A DNA stretch of 64,000 nucleotides from Rhodovarius crocodyli (GCF_004005855.1 NZ_SACL01000002.1:186001-250000); one strand, 5' to 3'. Shown: positions 8,575 through 17,278, numbered from the stretch's first letter. Numbers and translations are program-made. The notes: generated from the letters alone by a model not told the origin.

Positions 8575-9563
8575 ACCAAACCCTGTTCGTCAACGGCCGC
8601 TACACCACCCAGGCGATGACCGGCGTGCAGCGCTTCGCCGCCGAGGTGGCGGCGCATCTGCCCGGCGCGCAGGTGTTGACCCCCAGCGGCCGCCTGCGCG
8701 GCCAGGCCTGGGAGCAGCTGTCGCTGCCCGGCGCCGCGCGCGGCGGGCTGCTGCTGAACCTGGGCAACACCGCGCCGCTGATCCGCCGCGGGCGCCAGGC
8801 GGTGGTGATCCATGACGCGGGCGTGTTCGACACGCCCGAGAGCTATTCGGCGGCCTTTCGCCTCTGGTACCGCACGCTGCACTGGGGGCTGGCGCGAAAC
8901 GGGTCGCGGCTGATCACGGTCAGCAACTTCTCCCGCACGCGGCTGGCGCTGGCCCTCGGCGTGCCGGAAAGCCGCTTCGGCGTCGTGCCCGAGGGCGGCG
9001 AGCATATCCTGCGCCAGCAGGCCGATACCGCCGTGCTGGCGAAACACGGGCTGGAGCCGGGCCGCTATGCGCTGGCCGTCGGCACCCGCGCCGCGCACAA
9101 GAACCTCGCCGCGCTGGAAGGCGCCGCCGCCCTGCTGGAGCAGCACGGCATGGCACTGGCGCTCGCCGGTGCGCGCGATGCCAGCGTGTTCCGCGCCCAG
9201 GGTGCCGAGGCCGCCCGCCCGCTGGGTCGCGTGAGCGATGCCGAACTGCGCGCACTGTATGAGAACGCGCTCTGCCTGCTGTTCCCCAGCCGCTATGAGG
9301 GCTTCGGCATTCCCCCGCTGGAGGCGATGTGGTGCGGCTGCCCGGTGCTGGCGAGTGCCGCCGGCGCCGTGCCCGAGGTCTGCGGCGATGCCGCGCTGTG
9401 GTTCCAGGCCGATGCGCCCGAGACCATACGCGCCCAGCTGGAGCGCCTGATCACCGAGCCCGGCCTGCGCGAAACCATGGCATCCACCGGCCGGTGTCGG
9501 GCACAAGCCTATTCCTGGCCCGAGGCCGCGCGGCAGGTGCTGGCCCTGGCGGAGGAAGCGTGA
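8571..9563 (+). CDS. Glycosyltransferase family 4 protein
   Basis: A 330-aa GT-B fold transferase. Start ATG overlaps the flippase stop. The N-terminal half contains QAMTGVQRFAAEV, typical of mannosyltransferase-like GT4 enzymes. The C-terminal donor-binding half has the EX7E-type motif RYEGFGIPPLEAMWCG near residues 242-257 and the following PVLASAAGAVPEVCGDAA. It would add one sugar to the lipid-linked repeat unit on the cytosolic face. Donor and acceptor sugars are unknown. A 79-bp gap separates it from the next transferase. Confidence 0.9.
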   Translation: MNQTLFVNGRYTTQAMTGVQRFAAEVAAHLPGAQVLTPSGRLRGQAWEQLSLPGAARGGLLLNLGNTAPLIRRGRQAVVIHDAGVFDTPESYSAAFRLWYRTLHWGLARNGSRLITVSNFSRTRLALALGVPESRFGVVPEGGEHILRQQADTAVLAKHGLEPGRYALAVGTRAAHKNLAALEGAAALLEQHGMALALAGARDASVFRAQGAEAARPLGRVSDAELRALYENALCLLFPSRYEGFGIPPLEAMWCGCPVLASAAGAVPEVCGDAALWFQADAPETIRAQLERLITEPGLRETMASTGRCRAQAYSWPEAARQVLALAEEA

Positions 9564-9642
9564 TGACCATGATGATCTTCCCGGCCGCAGCACGGCCGGC
9601 GGCGCCCACATGCCCTTCCCGCCCGGCGCCTGAGGGCACGAC

Positions 9643-10740
9643 ATGACCAGAATAGCCATCGTCCATGAATGGCTCGACAGCTACGCCGGCTCCGAACGCG
9701 TGCTGGAGCAGATGCTGATCGCCTTCCCCGAGGCCGATCTGTTCGCGCTGTGCGACTTCCTGCCCGAGAATGAGCGCGGCTTCCTCAACGGCCGGGTGCC
9801 GCGCACCAGCTTCATCCAGCGCATGCCCTTCGCGCGGAAGCGCTTCCGCAACTACCTGCAGCTGATGCCCATCGCGGTCGAGCAGTTCGATCTGTCGGGC
9901 TATGACGTGGTGCTGTCCTCCTCGCATGCGGTGGCCAAGGGCGCTATCACCGGGCCGGGGCAGCGGCATATCAGCTACGTCCATTCCCCCATGCGCTATG
10001 CCTGGGATTTGCAGCACCAGTACCTGCGCGAGGCCGGGCTGACGCGGGGGCTGAAGTCGCTCTACACGCGCTGGCTGCTGCACAAGCTGCGCATGTGGGA
10101 CCAGGCGAGCGCTGCCCGCCCGGACGTGCTGCTGGGCAATTCCACCTATATCGCGGAGCGTATCCGCAAGGCCTGGGGCCGCGAGGCGGGCGTGCTGCAT
10201 CCGCCGGTCGACCTCGACGGCTTCCCGATGCAGCGGGACAAGGCGGGGCATTTCCTCGTGGCTTCCCGCCAGGTGCCCTACAAGCGCGTGGAGCTGGTGG
10301 TCGAGGCCTTCGCCGGCATGCCGGACCTGGTGCTGAAAGTGGCGGGCGACGGCCCCTCCGGCCCGCGCGTGCGGGCGGCGGCCGCCGGCGCGCAGAACGT
10401 GCATGTGCTGGGCCGGGTGTCGCGCGGGGAGCTGATCGGCCTGACCCAATCCGCCCGCGCCTTCGTCTTCGCCGCCGAGGAGGATTTCGGCATCGCGATG
10501 GTCGAGGCCCAGGCGGCGGGCACGCCGCTCATCGCCTATGGCAAGGGCGGCGCCGTGGACATCGTGCAGCCGGGCGAGACGGGGCTGCTGTTCCGCGAAC
10601 AATCCGTGCCCGCCATCCAGGCTGCGGTGCGGGAGTTCCTGGCCGGCCCCGGCATCGCGCCCGAGGCCTGCCGCGCCAATGCCGAGCGCTTCTCGGAGCA
10701 GGGATTCCGTGAGGCATTGCAGGCCATGGTGGGGTCATGA
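9643..10740 (+). CDS. Glycosyltransferase family 4 protein (WbaZ-like)
   Basis: A 365-aa GT-B transferase. The N-terminus RIAIVHEWLDSYAGSERVLE and the segments VVLSSSHAVAKG and YVHSPMRYAWD match the WbaZ/mannosyltransferase-type branch of GT4 as I recall it. The donor site shows ASRQVPYKRVELVVEAF and the EX7E motif EEDFGIAMVEAQAAGTPLIAYG near residues 281-302. It is predicted to extend the polysaccharide unit in the cytosol. The stop overlaps the next gene by ATGA. Confidence 0.92.
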   Translation: MTRIAIVHEWLDSYAGSERVLEQMLIAFPEADLFALCDFLPENERGFLNGRVPRTSFIQRMPFARKRFRNYLQLMPIAVEQFDLSGYDVVLSSSHAVAKGAITGPGQRHISYVHSPMRYAWDLQHQYLREAGLTRGLKSLYTRWLLHKLRMWDQASAARPDVLLGNSTYIAERIRKAWGREAGVLHPPVDLDGFPMQRDKAGHFLVASRQVPYKRVELVVEAFAGMPDLVLKVAGDGPSGPRVRAAAAGAQNVHVLGRVSRGELIGLTQSARAFVFAAEEDFGIAMVEAQAAGTPLIAYGKGGAVDIVQPGETGLLFREQSVPAIQAAVREFLAGPGIAPEACRANAERFSEQGFREALQAMVGS

Positions 10741-11588
10741 CGCGCTTTTCCCTCGTCGTCGCCACCATGGGGCGCGACGCCGATATCGCCGTGCTGCTCG
10801 ACAGCGTGCTGGCCCAGGCCTGGCCGGACGTGGAGATCATCATCGTCGACCAGAACAAGGACAACCGGGTGGCCCCGGTGGTCGCTGCCTATGAGAAGCG
10901 GTTGCCGATCATCCACATCCGCACCCCGCGCCCGCATGCCAATGCCGCCCGCAACCTGGGGCTGGGCCGGGCAGGGGGCGATGTGGTCGCCTTCCCGGAC
11001 GATGACTGCATCCTGCCGCCCGGCACCCTGTCCAAGGTGGCGCGCACCATGGAGCATGAGGGCGCCGATGTGCTGACCGGGCCTTCCGCCTCACCCGCCG
11101 GGGGGCTCGGCTCCGGCCGCTGGCAGCCGGAAAGCGCGCCCATCACGCTGCGCAACGTCTGGACCAGCGTCATCGAATTCAATCTGTGGCTGAAGCGCGG
11201 CGTGGCCGTGGCGCTCGGCGGCTTCGACGAGAAGCTCGGCCCCGGCAGCGTCTATGGCAGCGCCGAGGGCAATGACCTGGTCGCGCGTGCCATCGCCGCC
11301 GGCCATCGCTGCTGGTACGAGCGCCCGCTGGAGGTCATCCACCCCGACAAGCGCCTGACCGACGTGGCCACCGCGCGCGCCTATACCTATGGCGCCGGTC
11401 TGGGCGTGGTGCTGGCCCGGCATCGGCCGCCCTTCATGACGTGGTTCGCCTTCTTCTGGCGGCCGCTGGTGGGGGTTGCGGTGTCTCTGCTGCGCGGGCG
11501 CAGGCACCATGCGGGCTATTACTGGCAGACCTTCCGGGGGCGTCTGGCGGGTTTCCGCGCGCAGCCCGGTCTGGACGGCGCGGCATGA
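10737..11588 (+). CDS. Glycosyltransferase family 2 protein
   Basis: A 283-aa GT-A fold transferase. It begins FSLVVATMGRDADIAVLLDS and has the metal-binding region FPDDDCILPPGTL near residues 86-98. GGFDEKLGPGSVYGSAEGNDL near 161-181 is the acceptor/catalytic region of many GT2 enzymes. A weakly hydrophobic C-terminal stretch (FFWRPLVGVAVSLL) may associate with the membrane. It sits between two other transferases with 4-nt overlaps on both sides, so all three are made together. Confidence 0.9.
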   Translation: MTRFSLVVATMGRDADIAVLLDSVLAQAWPDVEIIIVDQNKDNRVAPVVAAYEKRLPIIHIRTPRPHANAARNLGLGRAGGDVVAFPDDDCILPPGTLSKVARTMEHEGADVLTGPSASPAGGLGSGRWQPESAPITLRNVWTSVIEFNLWLKRGVAVALGGFDEKLGPGSVYGSAEGNDLVARAIAAGHRCWYERPLEVIHPDKRLTDVATARAYTYGAGLGVVLARHRPPFMTWFAFFWRPLVGVAVSLLRGRRHHAGYYWQTFRGRLAGFRAQPGLDGAA

Positions 11589-12457
11589 ACATCACCATCG
11601 GCATCGCCACCCGCGGCCGCCCGGCCATCCTGGCCGAGGTGCTGGCCGAGCTGGACCGCCAGACCCGCCCGCCCGAGGCGATCGTGATCTGCCCCGTGGG
11701 CCCCGAGGATGTGGCCGGCATCGCGGAACGCTTCCCCGGCGTGCGCATCATCTCGGGCCCCGTGGGGCTGACGCGCCAGCGCAACGCCATCATGGACGCC
11801 TCGCCCGACGCGGACGTGATCCTGTTCCTCGATGATGACTTCCTCTGTGCCCCCGAATGGCTGGCGGTGCTGGAGGAGGTGATGCAGCGTGAACCCGATT
11901 GCGTGGTCGCCACCGGCACGGTCATCGCCGATGGCGCCAAGGGCCCGGGCATCACGGTGGAGGAAGGCCGCGCCTTCCTGGCCGCCGACACCGCACCCGC
12001 CGACCCGCTGGCCACCATCCCGCATTTCAACGGCTATGGCTGCAACATGGCCGTCCGCATGGCGCCCGTGCGCGCCCATGGCCTGCGCTTCGACGAGGCG
12101 CTGCCGGCCTATGGCTGGTATGAGGACCTGGATTTCACCCGCCGCCTGCTGCCCTACGGCACGATCCGCCGCCTGGCGGGCGCGCGCGGCGTGCATATGG
12201 GCGCCAAGGTGGGCCGCACCCCGGGCAGGAAGCTGGGCTACAGCCAGGTGGTGAATTCCATCTACCTGGCGCGCAAGGGCAGCTACCCGTGGTCCCACGC
12301 GCTGCGCAGCGCGGGACGGCATCTGCTGATCAACGGGTTGAAGTCGCTGCGGCCGGAACCGGAAGTGGATCGCTGGGGGCGCTTCCAGGGCAATCTGCGC
12401 GGGCTGTGGCATGTGCTGACCGGGCAGGCGCATCCGGGCAGGATCAGTGAGCTATAA
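11585..12457 (+). CDS. Glycosyltransferase family 2 protein
   Basis: A 290-aa GT-A fold transferase starting at the ATG overlapping the previous stop; longer in-frame extensions run into that gene. Nucleotide-sugar binding features are ITIGIATRGRPAILAEVL at the N-terminus, GLTRQRNAIMD near 61-71 and the DXD-like ILFLDDDFLCAPEWL near 79-93. YGWYEDLDFTRRLLPYG near 177-193 resembles the ED catalytic region. It is the last gene of the polysaccharide operon and is followed directly by an AT-rich hairpin repeat that probably terminates transcription. Confidence 0.9.
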   Translation: MNITIGIATRGRPAILAEVLAELDRQTRPPEAIVICPVGPEDVAGIAERFPGVRIISGPVGLTRQRNAIMDASPDADVILFLDDDFLCAPEWLAVLEEVMQREPDCVVATGTVIADGAKGPGITVEEGRAFLAADTAPADPLATIPHFNGYGCNMAVRMAPVRAHGLRFDEALPAYGWYEDLDFTRRLLPYGTIRRLAGARGVHMGAKVGRTPGRKLGYSQVVNSIYLARKGSYPWSHALRSAGRHLLINGLKSLRPEPEVDRWGRFQGNLRGLWHVLTGQAHPGRISEL

Positions 12458-12465
12458 TAGTAATC

Positions 12466-12585
12466 GTTCTTTTTTGTAAAAAAGAACCAAAAAACTTTTA
12501 GCTTTTTGGTGTCGCGCCGAAGGGTTGTCTTCCGGCGCGCCAAACTCGAAAAGTCTTTTTGCTTCTTTTTCTTCAGAAAAAGAAG
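12466..12585. repeat. AT-rich paired-hairpin repeat, copy A
   Basis: A 120-bp AT-rich island in GC-rich DNA. It starts with a perfect hairpin, GTTCTTTTTT GT AAAAAAGAAC (12466-12487). Then follow ACCAAAAA...TTTTTGGT (12486-12510) and an imperfect CGCGCCGAAG/CTTCCGGCGCG stem. It ends with a perfect hairpin, CTTCTTTTTC TTCA GAAAAAGAAG (12562-12585). Related copies lie at 44849-44934 (inverted) and 58997-59085. It fills the gap between two converging genes and is well placed to terminate both transcripts. Confidence 0.85.
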
Positions 12586-12591
12586 AATCCT

Positions 12592-13545
12592 TTAACCCAA
12601 AATCCTTTCCACGACTTCCTGCACCTCCAGCGCTTCCCGCAGCGTCGCCAGGTTCTGCGCCTCGCCCTTGGTCAGTGCCGCCAGCTTGTTCAGCTGGCCC
12701 TGCAGCACCATCGGGCGCATCTTCTCGTTCGGCAGCGCGTCGGGGGCGGGGGCGAAGCCGTCGGGGCCCAGCCTTTCCGCGATGGACCAGTTGCGCAGGC
12801 GGATGGTGCCGCCCTCGCATTCCAGCCGCCATTCGTTGAACTCATCCTCGGCGATCTGGCCGACGTCGCCGGTGATGCTGACGGGCACGCCGCCGGCCGA
12901 CAGCGTCGCGCTGATCGCCAGCTCGCTGCCGTCACCGGGGGGGAAGGTGGCCTCGTGCTCCCGCAGGTCCAGCGCGCCCAGCTGGCGGCGCGTCAGGAAC
13001 AGGAAGTGGGACAGCACCTCACGCGTGAAGCCGCCCTCGGCGCGCTTGGCCAGCCAGCCGGCCGCGCCGTGCTGCCAGCCGCGCGGCCACTTCCCGAAAC
13101 GCACGGCGATGCTGAGGGATTTCGGCGCGCCCAGCTCCTGCCGCCAGGCGGTCAGCTGCGCCACCGCCGGGGAGGACGCCATGGGAAAGTTCACCCCGGC
13201 GCGTTCGGCCGCATGCGCCGTGACGAAGGCGCGGGCGGCCGCGACATCGGCGGCCAGCGGCTTTTCCAGGAATACCGAGCGCCCCGCCGCGAAGGCGGCG
13301 CCGGCATGTTCCAGATGCGATGACGGCGGAGAGGCGACATACAGCGCATCGCAGGCCTGGATCACGGCCTGGGCGCTGGCCATCAGCGGCAGGTTGGGCG
13401 CGATGCCGGCCAGCTTCTCGGCCGCGCCCGGTGCCGGGTCCCAGACCGCGACGGGGCGGATCACCGCCTGGTCGTGGTTCAGCGCCGCGCGCAGCAGCCG
13501 CTCACCCATGATGCCGAGGCCGATGATGCCCAGTGCCACCGCCAT
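12592..13545 (-). CDS. Gfo/Idh/MocA family oxidoreductase
   Basis: A 317-aa NAD(P)-dependent sugar or cyclitol dehydrogenase-like protein. The ATG at 13545 is preferred because GGGAG lies just upstream and the Rossmann motif GIIGLGIMGERLL follows at once; the frame extends upstream to 13632 without support. ALYVASPPSSHLEHAGAAFAAG and VFLEKPLAADV (the EKP lysine motif near residues 95-97) are family hallmarks. The C-terminal alpha/beta domain would bind the sugar. It faces the polysaccharide cluster and may supply a modified sugar, which is an inference from position only. Confidence 0.88.
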   Translation of the reverse strand: MAVALGIIGLGIMGERLLRAALNHDQAVIRPVAVWDPAPGAAEKLAGIAPNLPLMASAQAVIQACDALYVASPPSSHLEHAGAAFAAGRSVFLEKPLAADVAAARAFVTAHAAERAGVNFPMASSPAVAQLTAWRQELGAPKSLSIAVRFGKWPRGWQHGAAGWLAKRAEGGFTREVLSHFLFLTRRQLGALDLREHEATFPPGDGSELAISATLSAGGVPVSITGDVGQIAEDEFNEWRLECEGGTIRLRNWSIAERLGPDGFAPAPDALPNEKMRPMVLQGQLNKLAALTKGEAQNLATLREALEVQEVVERILG

Positions 13546-13639
13546 GCCGAATCTCCCGGAGAAATGCGCGCGGAGGCTACAGCCTGCCCGCCCCGGCGCC
13601 AATGCGGGCGGGGAGAAGGCATATCGGGGCATCCTGACT

Positions 13640-13654
13640 GATTGTTAGACAATC
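13640..13654. promoter_or_regulatory. Perfect palindrome GATTGT-TAG-ACAATC, candidate GntR-type operator
   Basis: A perfect 6-3-6 inverted repeat in the divergent gap between the oxidoreductase and a TctC gene, 46 bp before the TctC start. The half-site TTGT...ACAA fits the (N)yGT..AC(r)N pattern of GntR-family repressors (PdhR sites also have a 3-nt centre). No GntR gene is in the window, so the regulator is unknown. Confidence 0.4.
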
Positions 13655-13699
13655 TGGCCTCGGTTAGATTTCACTGAAATGAATGAGCCGGAGATTTCC

Positions 13700-14689
13700 A
13701 TGACCATCGCCCCCTCCCGTCGCCATGTTCTGGCGGGGCTTACCGGCAGCCTCGCCCTGCCGGGCCTGGCCCGCGCGCAGGAGAATTGGCCGAACCGCCC
13801 GATCAAGGTCGTGGTGCCCTTCGCGGCCGGCGGCGCCACCGATGTCAGCGCGCGCATTATCGCCCAGAAGCTGACCGAGATCCTGGGCCAGCCGGTGGTG
13901 GTGGAGAACCGCCCCGGCGCCGGCGGCACGGCGGGCATGGACTATGTCGTGAAGTCCGCGCCGGACGGCTACACCTTCGTCATGGGCTCCGTCTCCAACA
14001 CGGCGCTCGCCATGGGGCTGTACTCGCGCCTGCCCTATGACCCGGTGCGGGATCTCGCCTGCGTGACGCCCTGCGTGTTGGCGCCGCTGGCGCTGGTGGT
14101 GCGCAAGGAACTGCCGGTGAACACGCTGCAGGAGTTCATCGCGCTGCTGAAGGCGAGCCCCAACCGCTACAGCTACGGCACGGCGGGCAACGGCAGCTCG
14201 GGCCATATCTCCTGGGTGGGCTTCCTGCAGATGACGGGCACCCAGGCCACCCATGTGCCCTATCGCGGCAGCGGGCCGGTGTTCAACGATCTGCTGGGCG
14301 GCGTGATCGACGCCACCATCGACGTACCGGGCCTGATCAAGCCCCATACCGACACGGGCGCGCTGAAGGCGCTGGTGATGGCGACGCGTGAGCGTTCCTC
14401 GGTGCTGCCCGACGTGCCCACCATCGTCGAGGCCGGGCTGCCCGACTACAAGGCCTATTCCTGGTTCGGCCTGTTCGGCCCCGCGGGCACCCCGGAACCC
14501 ATCCGCGCCAAGCTGGCGGAGGCCACCCAGGCCGCCATGGCGGACCCCGTGATCACCCGCCGCCTGGACAATGAGATGGGCCTGCCGCCCATGCGCGGCT
14601 ACAACCCCGCCCGCTTCGAGGAATTCCTGCGCAGCGAGATCGCCTATTGGACGCCGCTGGTGCGTGCCAGCGGCGCCCGGGCGGACTGA
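13700..14689 (+). CDS. Tripartite tricarboxylate transporter substrate-binding protein (TctC/Bug)
   Basis: A 329-aa periplasmic binding protein. The ATG at 13700 is chosen because GGAG lies 6-7 nt upstream; an in-frame ATG at 13679 would add 7 residues. A signal peptide with an Arg pair (SRRHVLAGLTGSLALPGLARAQ) is followed by the Bug signatures WPNRPIKVVVPFAAGGATD, VVVENRPGAGGTAG and HVPYRGSGPVFNDLLGG. The family binds carboxylates or related small acids and normally works with TctA/TctB membrane subunits, none of which are in the window. It is divergent from the oxidoreductase behind a palindromic site at 13640-13654. Confidence 0.94.
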   Translation: MTIAPSRRHVLAGLTGSLALPGLARAQENWPNRPIKVVVPFAAGGATDVSARIIAQKLTEILGQPVVVENRPGAGGTAGMDYVVKSAPDGYTFVMGSVSNTALAMGLYSRLPYDPVRDLACVTPCVLAPLALVVRKELPVNTLQEFIALLKASPNRYSYGTAGNGSSGHISWVGFLQMTGTQATHVPYRGSGPVFNDLLGGVIDATIDVPGLIKPHTDTGALKALVMATRERSSVLPDVPTIVEAGLPDYKAYSWFGLFGPAGTPEPIRAKLAEATQAAMADPVITRRLDNEMGLPPMRGYNPARFEEFLRSEIAYWTPLVRASGARAD

Positions 14690-14754
14690 GCGGGGTTCTT
14701 GGACCGGGGCCATTGCTTCCCCATCTCTGACGCTCTGCGGCAAGGGCGACGCGC

Positions 14755-15018
14755 ATGGCGACGGGATGGGCCCCGGACGGGGCGGTGCAGGACCAGATCG
14801 ACGACACGGTGACGGATGGCGTGCTGCGGGCCCGCGCCGCGATACCGGCCGGGGAGGGCAGCACCCACTGCGTCGAATGCGGTGAGCCCATTCCCGAGGC
14901 CCGGCGCCGGGCCATCGGCGGCGTGCGGACCTGCGTGGACTGCCAGGCAGTGCGGGACAGCCGGCCGGCCAGCTTCGGCATCAACCGCCGGGGCAGCAAG
15001 GACAGCCAGCTGAAGTAG
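14755..15018 (+). CDS. DksA/TraR-type C4 zinc-finger protein
   Basis: An 87-aa protein with the C4 zinc finger of the DksA/TraR family: Cys39 and Cys42 in HCVECGEPIP, Cys60 and Cys63 in TCVDCQ. It is far shorter than DksA (about 150 aa) and lacks the long coiled coil, like the YbiI/TraR subgroup. It may bind RNA polymerase near the secondary channel, but the acidic tip cannot be confirmed in such a short protein. Its stop is 3 bp from the convergent DUF72 gene. Confidence 0.85.
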   Translation: MATGWAPDGAVQDQIDDTVTDGVLRARAAIPAGEGSTHCVECGEPIPEARRRAIGGVRTCVDCQAVRDSRPASFGINRRGSKDSQLK

Positions 15019-15021
15019 CGG

Positions 15022-15825
15022 TCAGCCCGCCACCTTCTCCGCGATGGCCATGGCGGCCGCGGGGTTCAGCACCTTGTGGCCGCTGATGACATACAGGAAC
15101 ACGTCGCGCGGCTTGCCGGCCTCGGGTTTGCCGACATAGTCCAGCCCCTCCGGCGCGCGGCCGGCCGCCCAGTCCTTCGCGCGCCCTGCCCAGGCGTCCA
15201 GCGCCTGCTCCGGATAGCCCTTCTCCTCACCCTCCTGCGTGCCCATGATGCGGGCATAGACGAAGGGGGCCGTCTGGTCCGCGATCTGCGGGTATTGGCT
15301 GTCGGCCGCCATCACGATGGCCACGCCATGCTCGCGCGCCAGATCGATGAAGGCCGGGCAGCGGAAGCTGTCATGCCGCACCTCCACCGCATGGCGCAGC
15401 GGCAACCCTTCGGCCTGCTGCGGCAGCAGGGCCAGGAAGGCGCCGAAATCGGCGGCGTCGAAGGCCTTGGTGGGGGCGAACTGCCAGTTGATGGGGCCTA
15501 GCTTCTGTTTCAGCTCGGTCACCCCGCTCTCGATGAAGCGGCGGATGGAATCGCCGGCCTCCGCCAGCACGCGGCGGTTGGTCGCGAAGCGCGGGGCCTT
15601 CAGCGAGAAGACGAAATCATCCGGCGTCTGGTCGTGCCAGGCGCGGAAGCTCTCGGGTTTCTGGCTGCCGTAGAAGGTGCCGTTGATCTCGATCGTGGCC
15701 AGTTGGCGGCCGGCGTATTCCAGCTCCCGCTTCTGCGGGTGCCTGGGCGGGTAGAACACCCCGCGCCAGGGTTCATAGGTCCATCCGCCGATGCCGGTGC
15801 GGATGGTGGGCGAGGCTGCGTTCAT
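15022..15825 (-). CDS. DUF72 domain-containing protein
   Basis: A 267-aa protein of the YecE/DUF72 family, a TIM-barrel-like fold of unknown function. Typical segments are RTGIGGWTYEPWRGVFYP at the N-terminus, EINGTFYGSQKPESF near 47-61, FSLKAPRFATNRRVL and AVEVRHDSF. It lacks a signal peptide. It is the last gene of a minus-strand series (DsbD, redoxin, LysR, DoxX, DUF72), 38 bp after DoxX. Confidence 0.92.
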   Translation of the reverse strand: MNAASPTIRTGIGGWTYEPWRGVFYPPRHPQKRELEYAGRQLATIEINGTFYGSQKPESFRAWHDQTPDDFVFSLKAPRFATNRRVLAEAGDSIRRFIESGVTELKQKLGPINWQFAPTKAFDAADFGAFLALLPQQAEGLPLRHAVEVRHDSFRCPAFIDLAREHGVAIVMAADSQYPQIADQTAPFVYARIMGTQEGEEKGYPEQALDAWAGRAKDWAAGRAPEGLDYVGKPEAGKPRDVFLYVISGHKVLNPAAAMAIAEKVAG

Positions 15826-15863
15826 GGCGCCATCATGCCATGAAGCGCGGCCCCGCGCAGGCG

Positions 15864-16256
15864 TTACTTGTTGCGCAGCTTGGCATCCAGGCTGATCGGC
15901 CCGCCGCCCACCAGGCTCAGATACAGGAAGACGAAGCTGTAGAGGGCCGCCAGCTCACCGCCGTTCAGGATCGGGTAGAAGCCCCTGGGCGCATGGGCCA
16001 TGAAATAGGCCACCGCCGTGAAGCCCGAGGCCAGGAAGGCCGCCGGCCGGGTGAACAGCCCCGCCGCGATCAGGATGCCGCAGACCAGTTCGATCACGCC
16101 CGAGAACCACGTGAGCGAGCCGAACTCGATGGGGCGGGGATAGGCGGCGGGGAAGCCCAGCATCTTCTGCGTGCCGTGCTGCAGCAGAAGCAGGCCCGAC
16201 ATGAGGCGAAGCAGGCTCAGCGCCAGGGGGCCGCCAGAGGCGAAAATACGGTTCAT
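15864..16256 (-). CDS. DoxX family membrane protein
   Basis: A 130-aa protein with four hydrophobic segments, starting at the ATG at 16256; a frame extension to 16316 adds a non-membrane stretch and is not favoured. LLRLMSGLLLLQHGTQKMLG and WFSGVIELVCGILIAAGLFTRPAAFL are typical of DoxX/DoxD-like proteins, membrane proteins linked to quinone or thiol redox chemistry in some bacteria. Its exact role here is unknown. It lies in the same minus-strand run as redoxin and DsbD, which fits a redox theme. Confidence 0.9.
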   Translation of the reverse strand: MNRIFASGGPLALSLLRLMSGLLLLQHGTQKMLGFPAAYPRPIEFGSLTWFSGVIELVCGILIAAGLFTRPAAFLASGFTAVAYFMAHAPRGFYPILNGGELAALYSFVFLYLSLVGGGPISLDAKLRNK

Positions 16257-16357
16257 GAGGTTGAAGCGCTCCGGGTGATGTCGCGAACCGCCTTTAGCGG
16301 CGATTCTTAACGCCATGTTACCCGGTTACAGTTTCGATGTTATTTCAGTTGTGTATA

Positions 16358-17245
16358 TTACGACTGCGTCTCAATCGCGGCGCACAATGGCGGCAGCAGC
16401 TCCCTCAGCCGATGCAGCAGGGGCGATTCCTGGCTGTGCATCAGCGTGATGTCGCGGCGCACCTCAGGCAGGAAGGGGCGTGCCACCACGCCTTCCGGCA
16501 GGCGCATCCGCACCAGCCCGTCGAGGATGGCATAGCCCAGCCCCTCCTGCACCATCGCCACCGCCGTGACGGCGCTGCCTACCTCCACCGACAACTGCCT
16601 GTCGACCCCCTCCTGCGCGAAGGCGGCCTCCACGCTTTGGCCGAAATCCTGCCACCCGGCGAAGCCGATCTCGGGCTCACCGGCCAGCAGGCTGGGGCGC
16701 AGCACGGCCTCGCCGGCCAGCCGATGCCCCGCCGGCAGCAGCACCACGCAGGTCGTGCTGGCCACACGCTCCGTCGTCAGCCCCGGCAAGGACAGCGGGG
16801 TGAGGGAGAGCGCGACATCCAGCCGCCGCGCCAGCAGCGCCTCGGCCAGTTCGCGCACCGGCAGCAGATGCACGGTCAACCGGGCGGAGCGGCGCTCGGC
16901 GCGCAGCATCGCCACCGCGCGCGGCACCACCGTGACCGCCAGGGATGAGGAGGCGCCGAGCCTCAGCAGCCCGCCGCGATGGCTGCCCAGGTCACGCGCG
17001 AAGGATTTGAAGCCCTGCAGCTCGGCATGCAGCCGCTCGGCTTCCGGCAGCAGGGTCTCGGCCTCGGCGGTCGGCACCAGGCGGCCGGCCAGGCGTTGGA
17101 ACAGGGAAAAGCCCAGCCGGTCCTCGCAATGGCGCACGGCCTTGGAGAGGGCGGGCTGGGACACGCCGAGATACTCCGCGGCCGCGCGCAGCGTGCGGCA
17201 CTGCATCACGGCGCGGAAGATCTCGATGTCGCGGGCGGTCATCAT
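16358..17245 (-). CDS. LysR family transcriptional regulator
   Basis: A 295-aa regulator with an N-terminal winged helix-turn-helix (about residues 5-63, IFRAVMQCRTLRAAAEYLGV then SQPALSKAVRHCEDRLG). An effector-binding domain follows from about residue 90. The paired ATG-ATG start leaves M1 or M2 possible. It lies 33 bp downstream of the redoxin gene in the same direction and upstream of DoxX, so it is not in the classical divergent arrangement. The regulated gene and inducer cannot be told from the sequence. Confidence 0.94.
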   Translation of the reverse strand: MMTARDIEIFRAVMQCRTLRAAAEYLGVSQPALSKAVRHCEDRLGFSLFQRLAGRLVPTAEAETLLPEAERLHAELQGFKSFARDLGSHRGGLLRLGASSSLAVTVVPRAVAMLRAERRSARLTVHLLPVRELAEALLARRLDVALSLTPLSLPGLTTERVASTTCVVLLPAGHRLAGEAVLRPSLLAGEPEIGFAGWQDFGQSVEAAFAQEGVDRQLSVEVGSAVTAVAMVQEGLGYAILDGLVRMRLPEGVVARPFLPEVRRDITLMHSQESPLLHRLRELLPPLCAAIETQS

Positions 17246-17278
17246 GCCCGCGACCTATAGCCCCCGTTGGGCGGGGCG

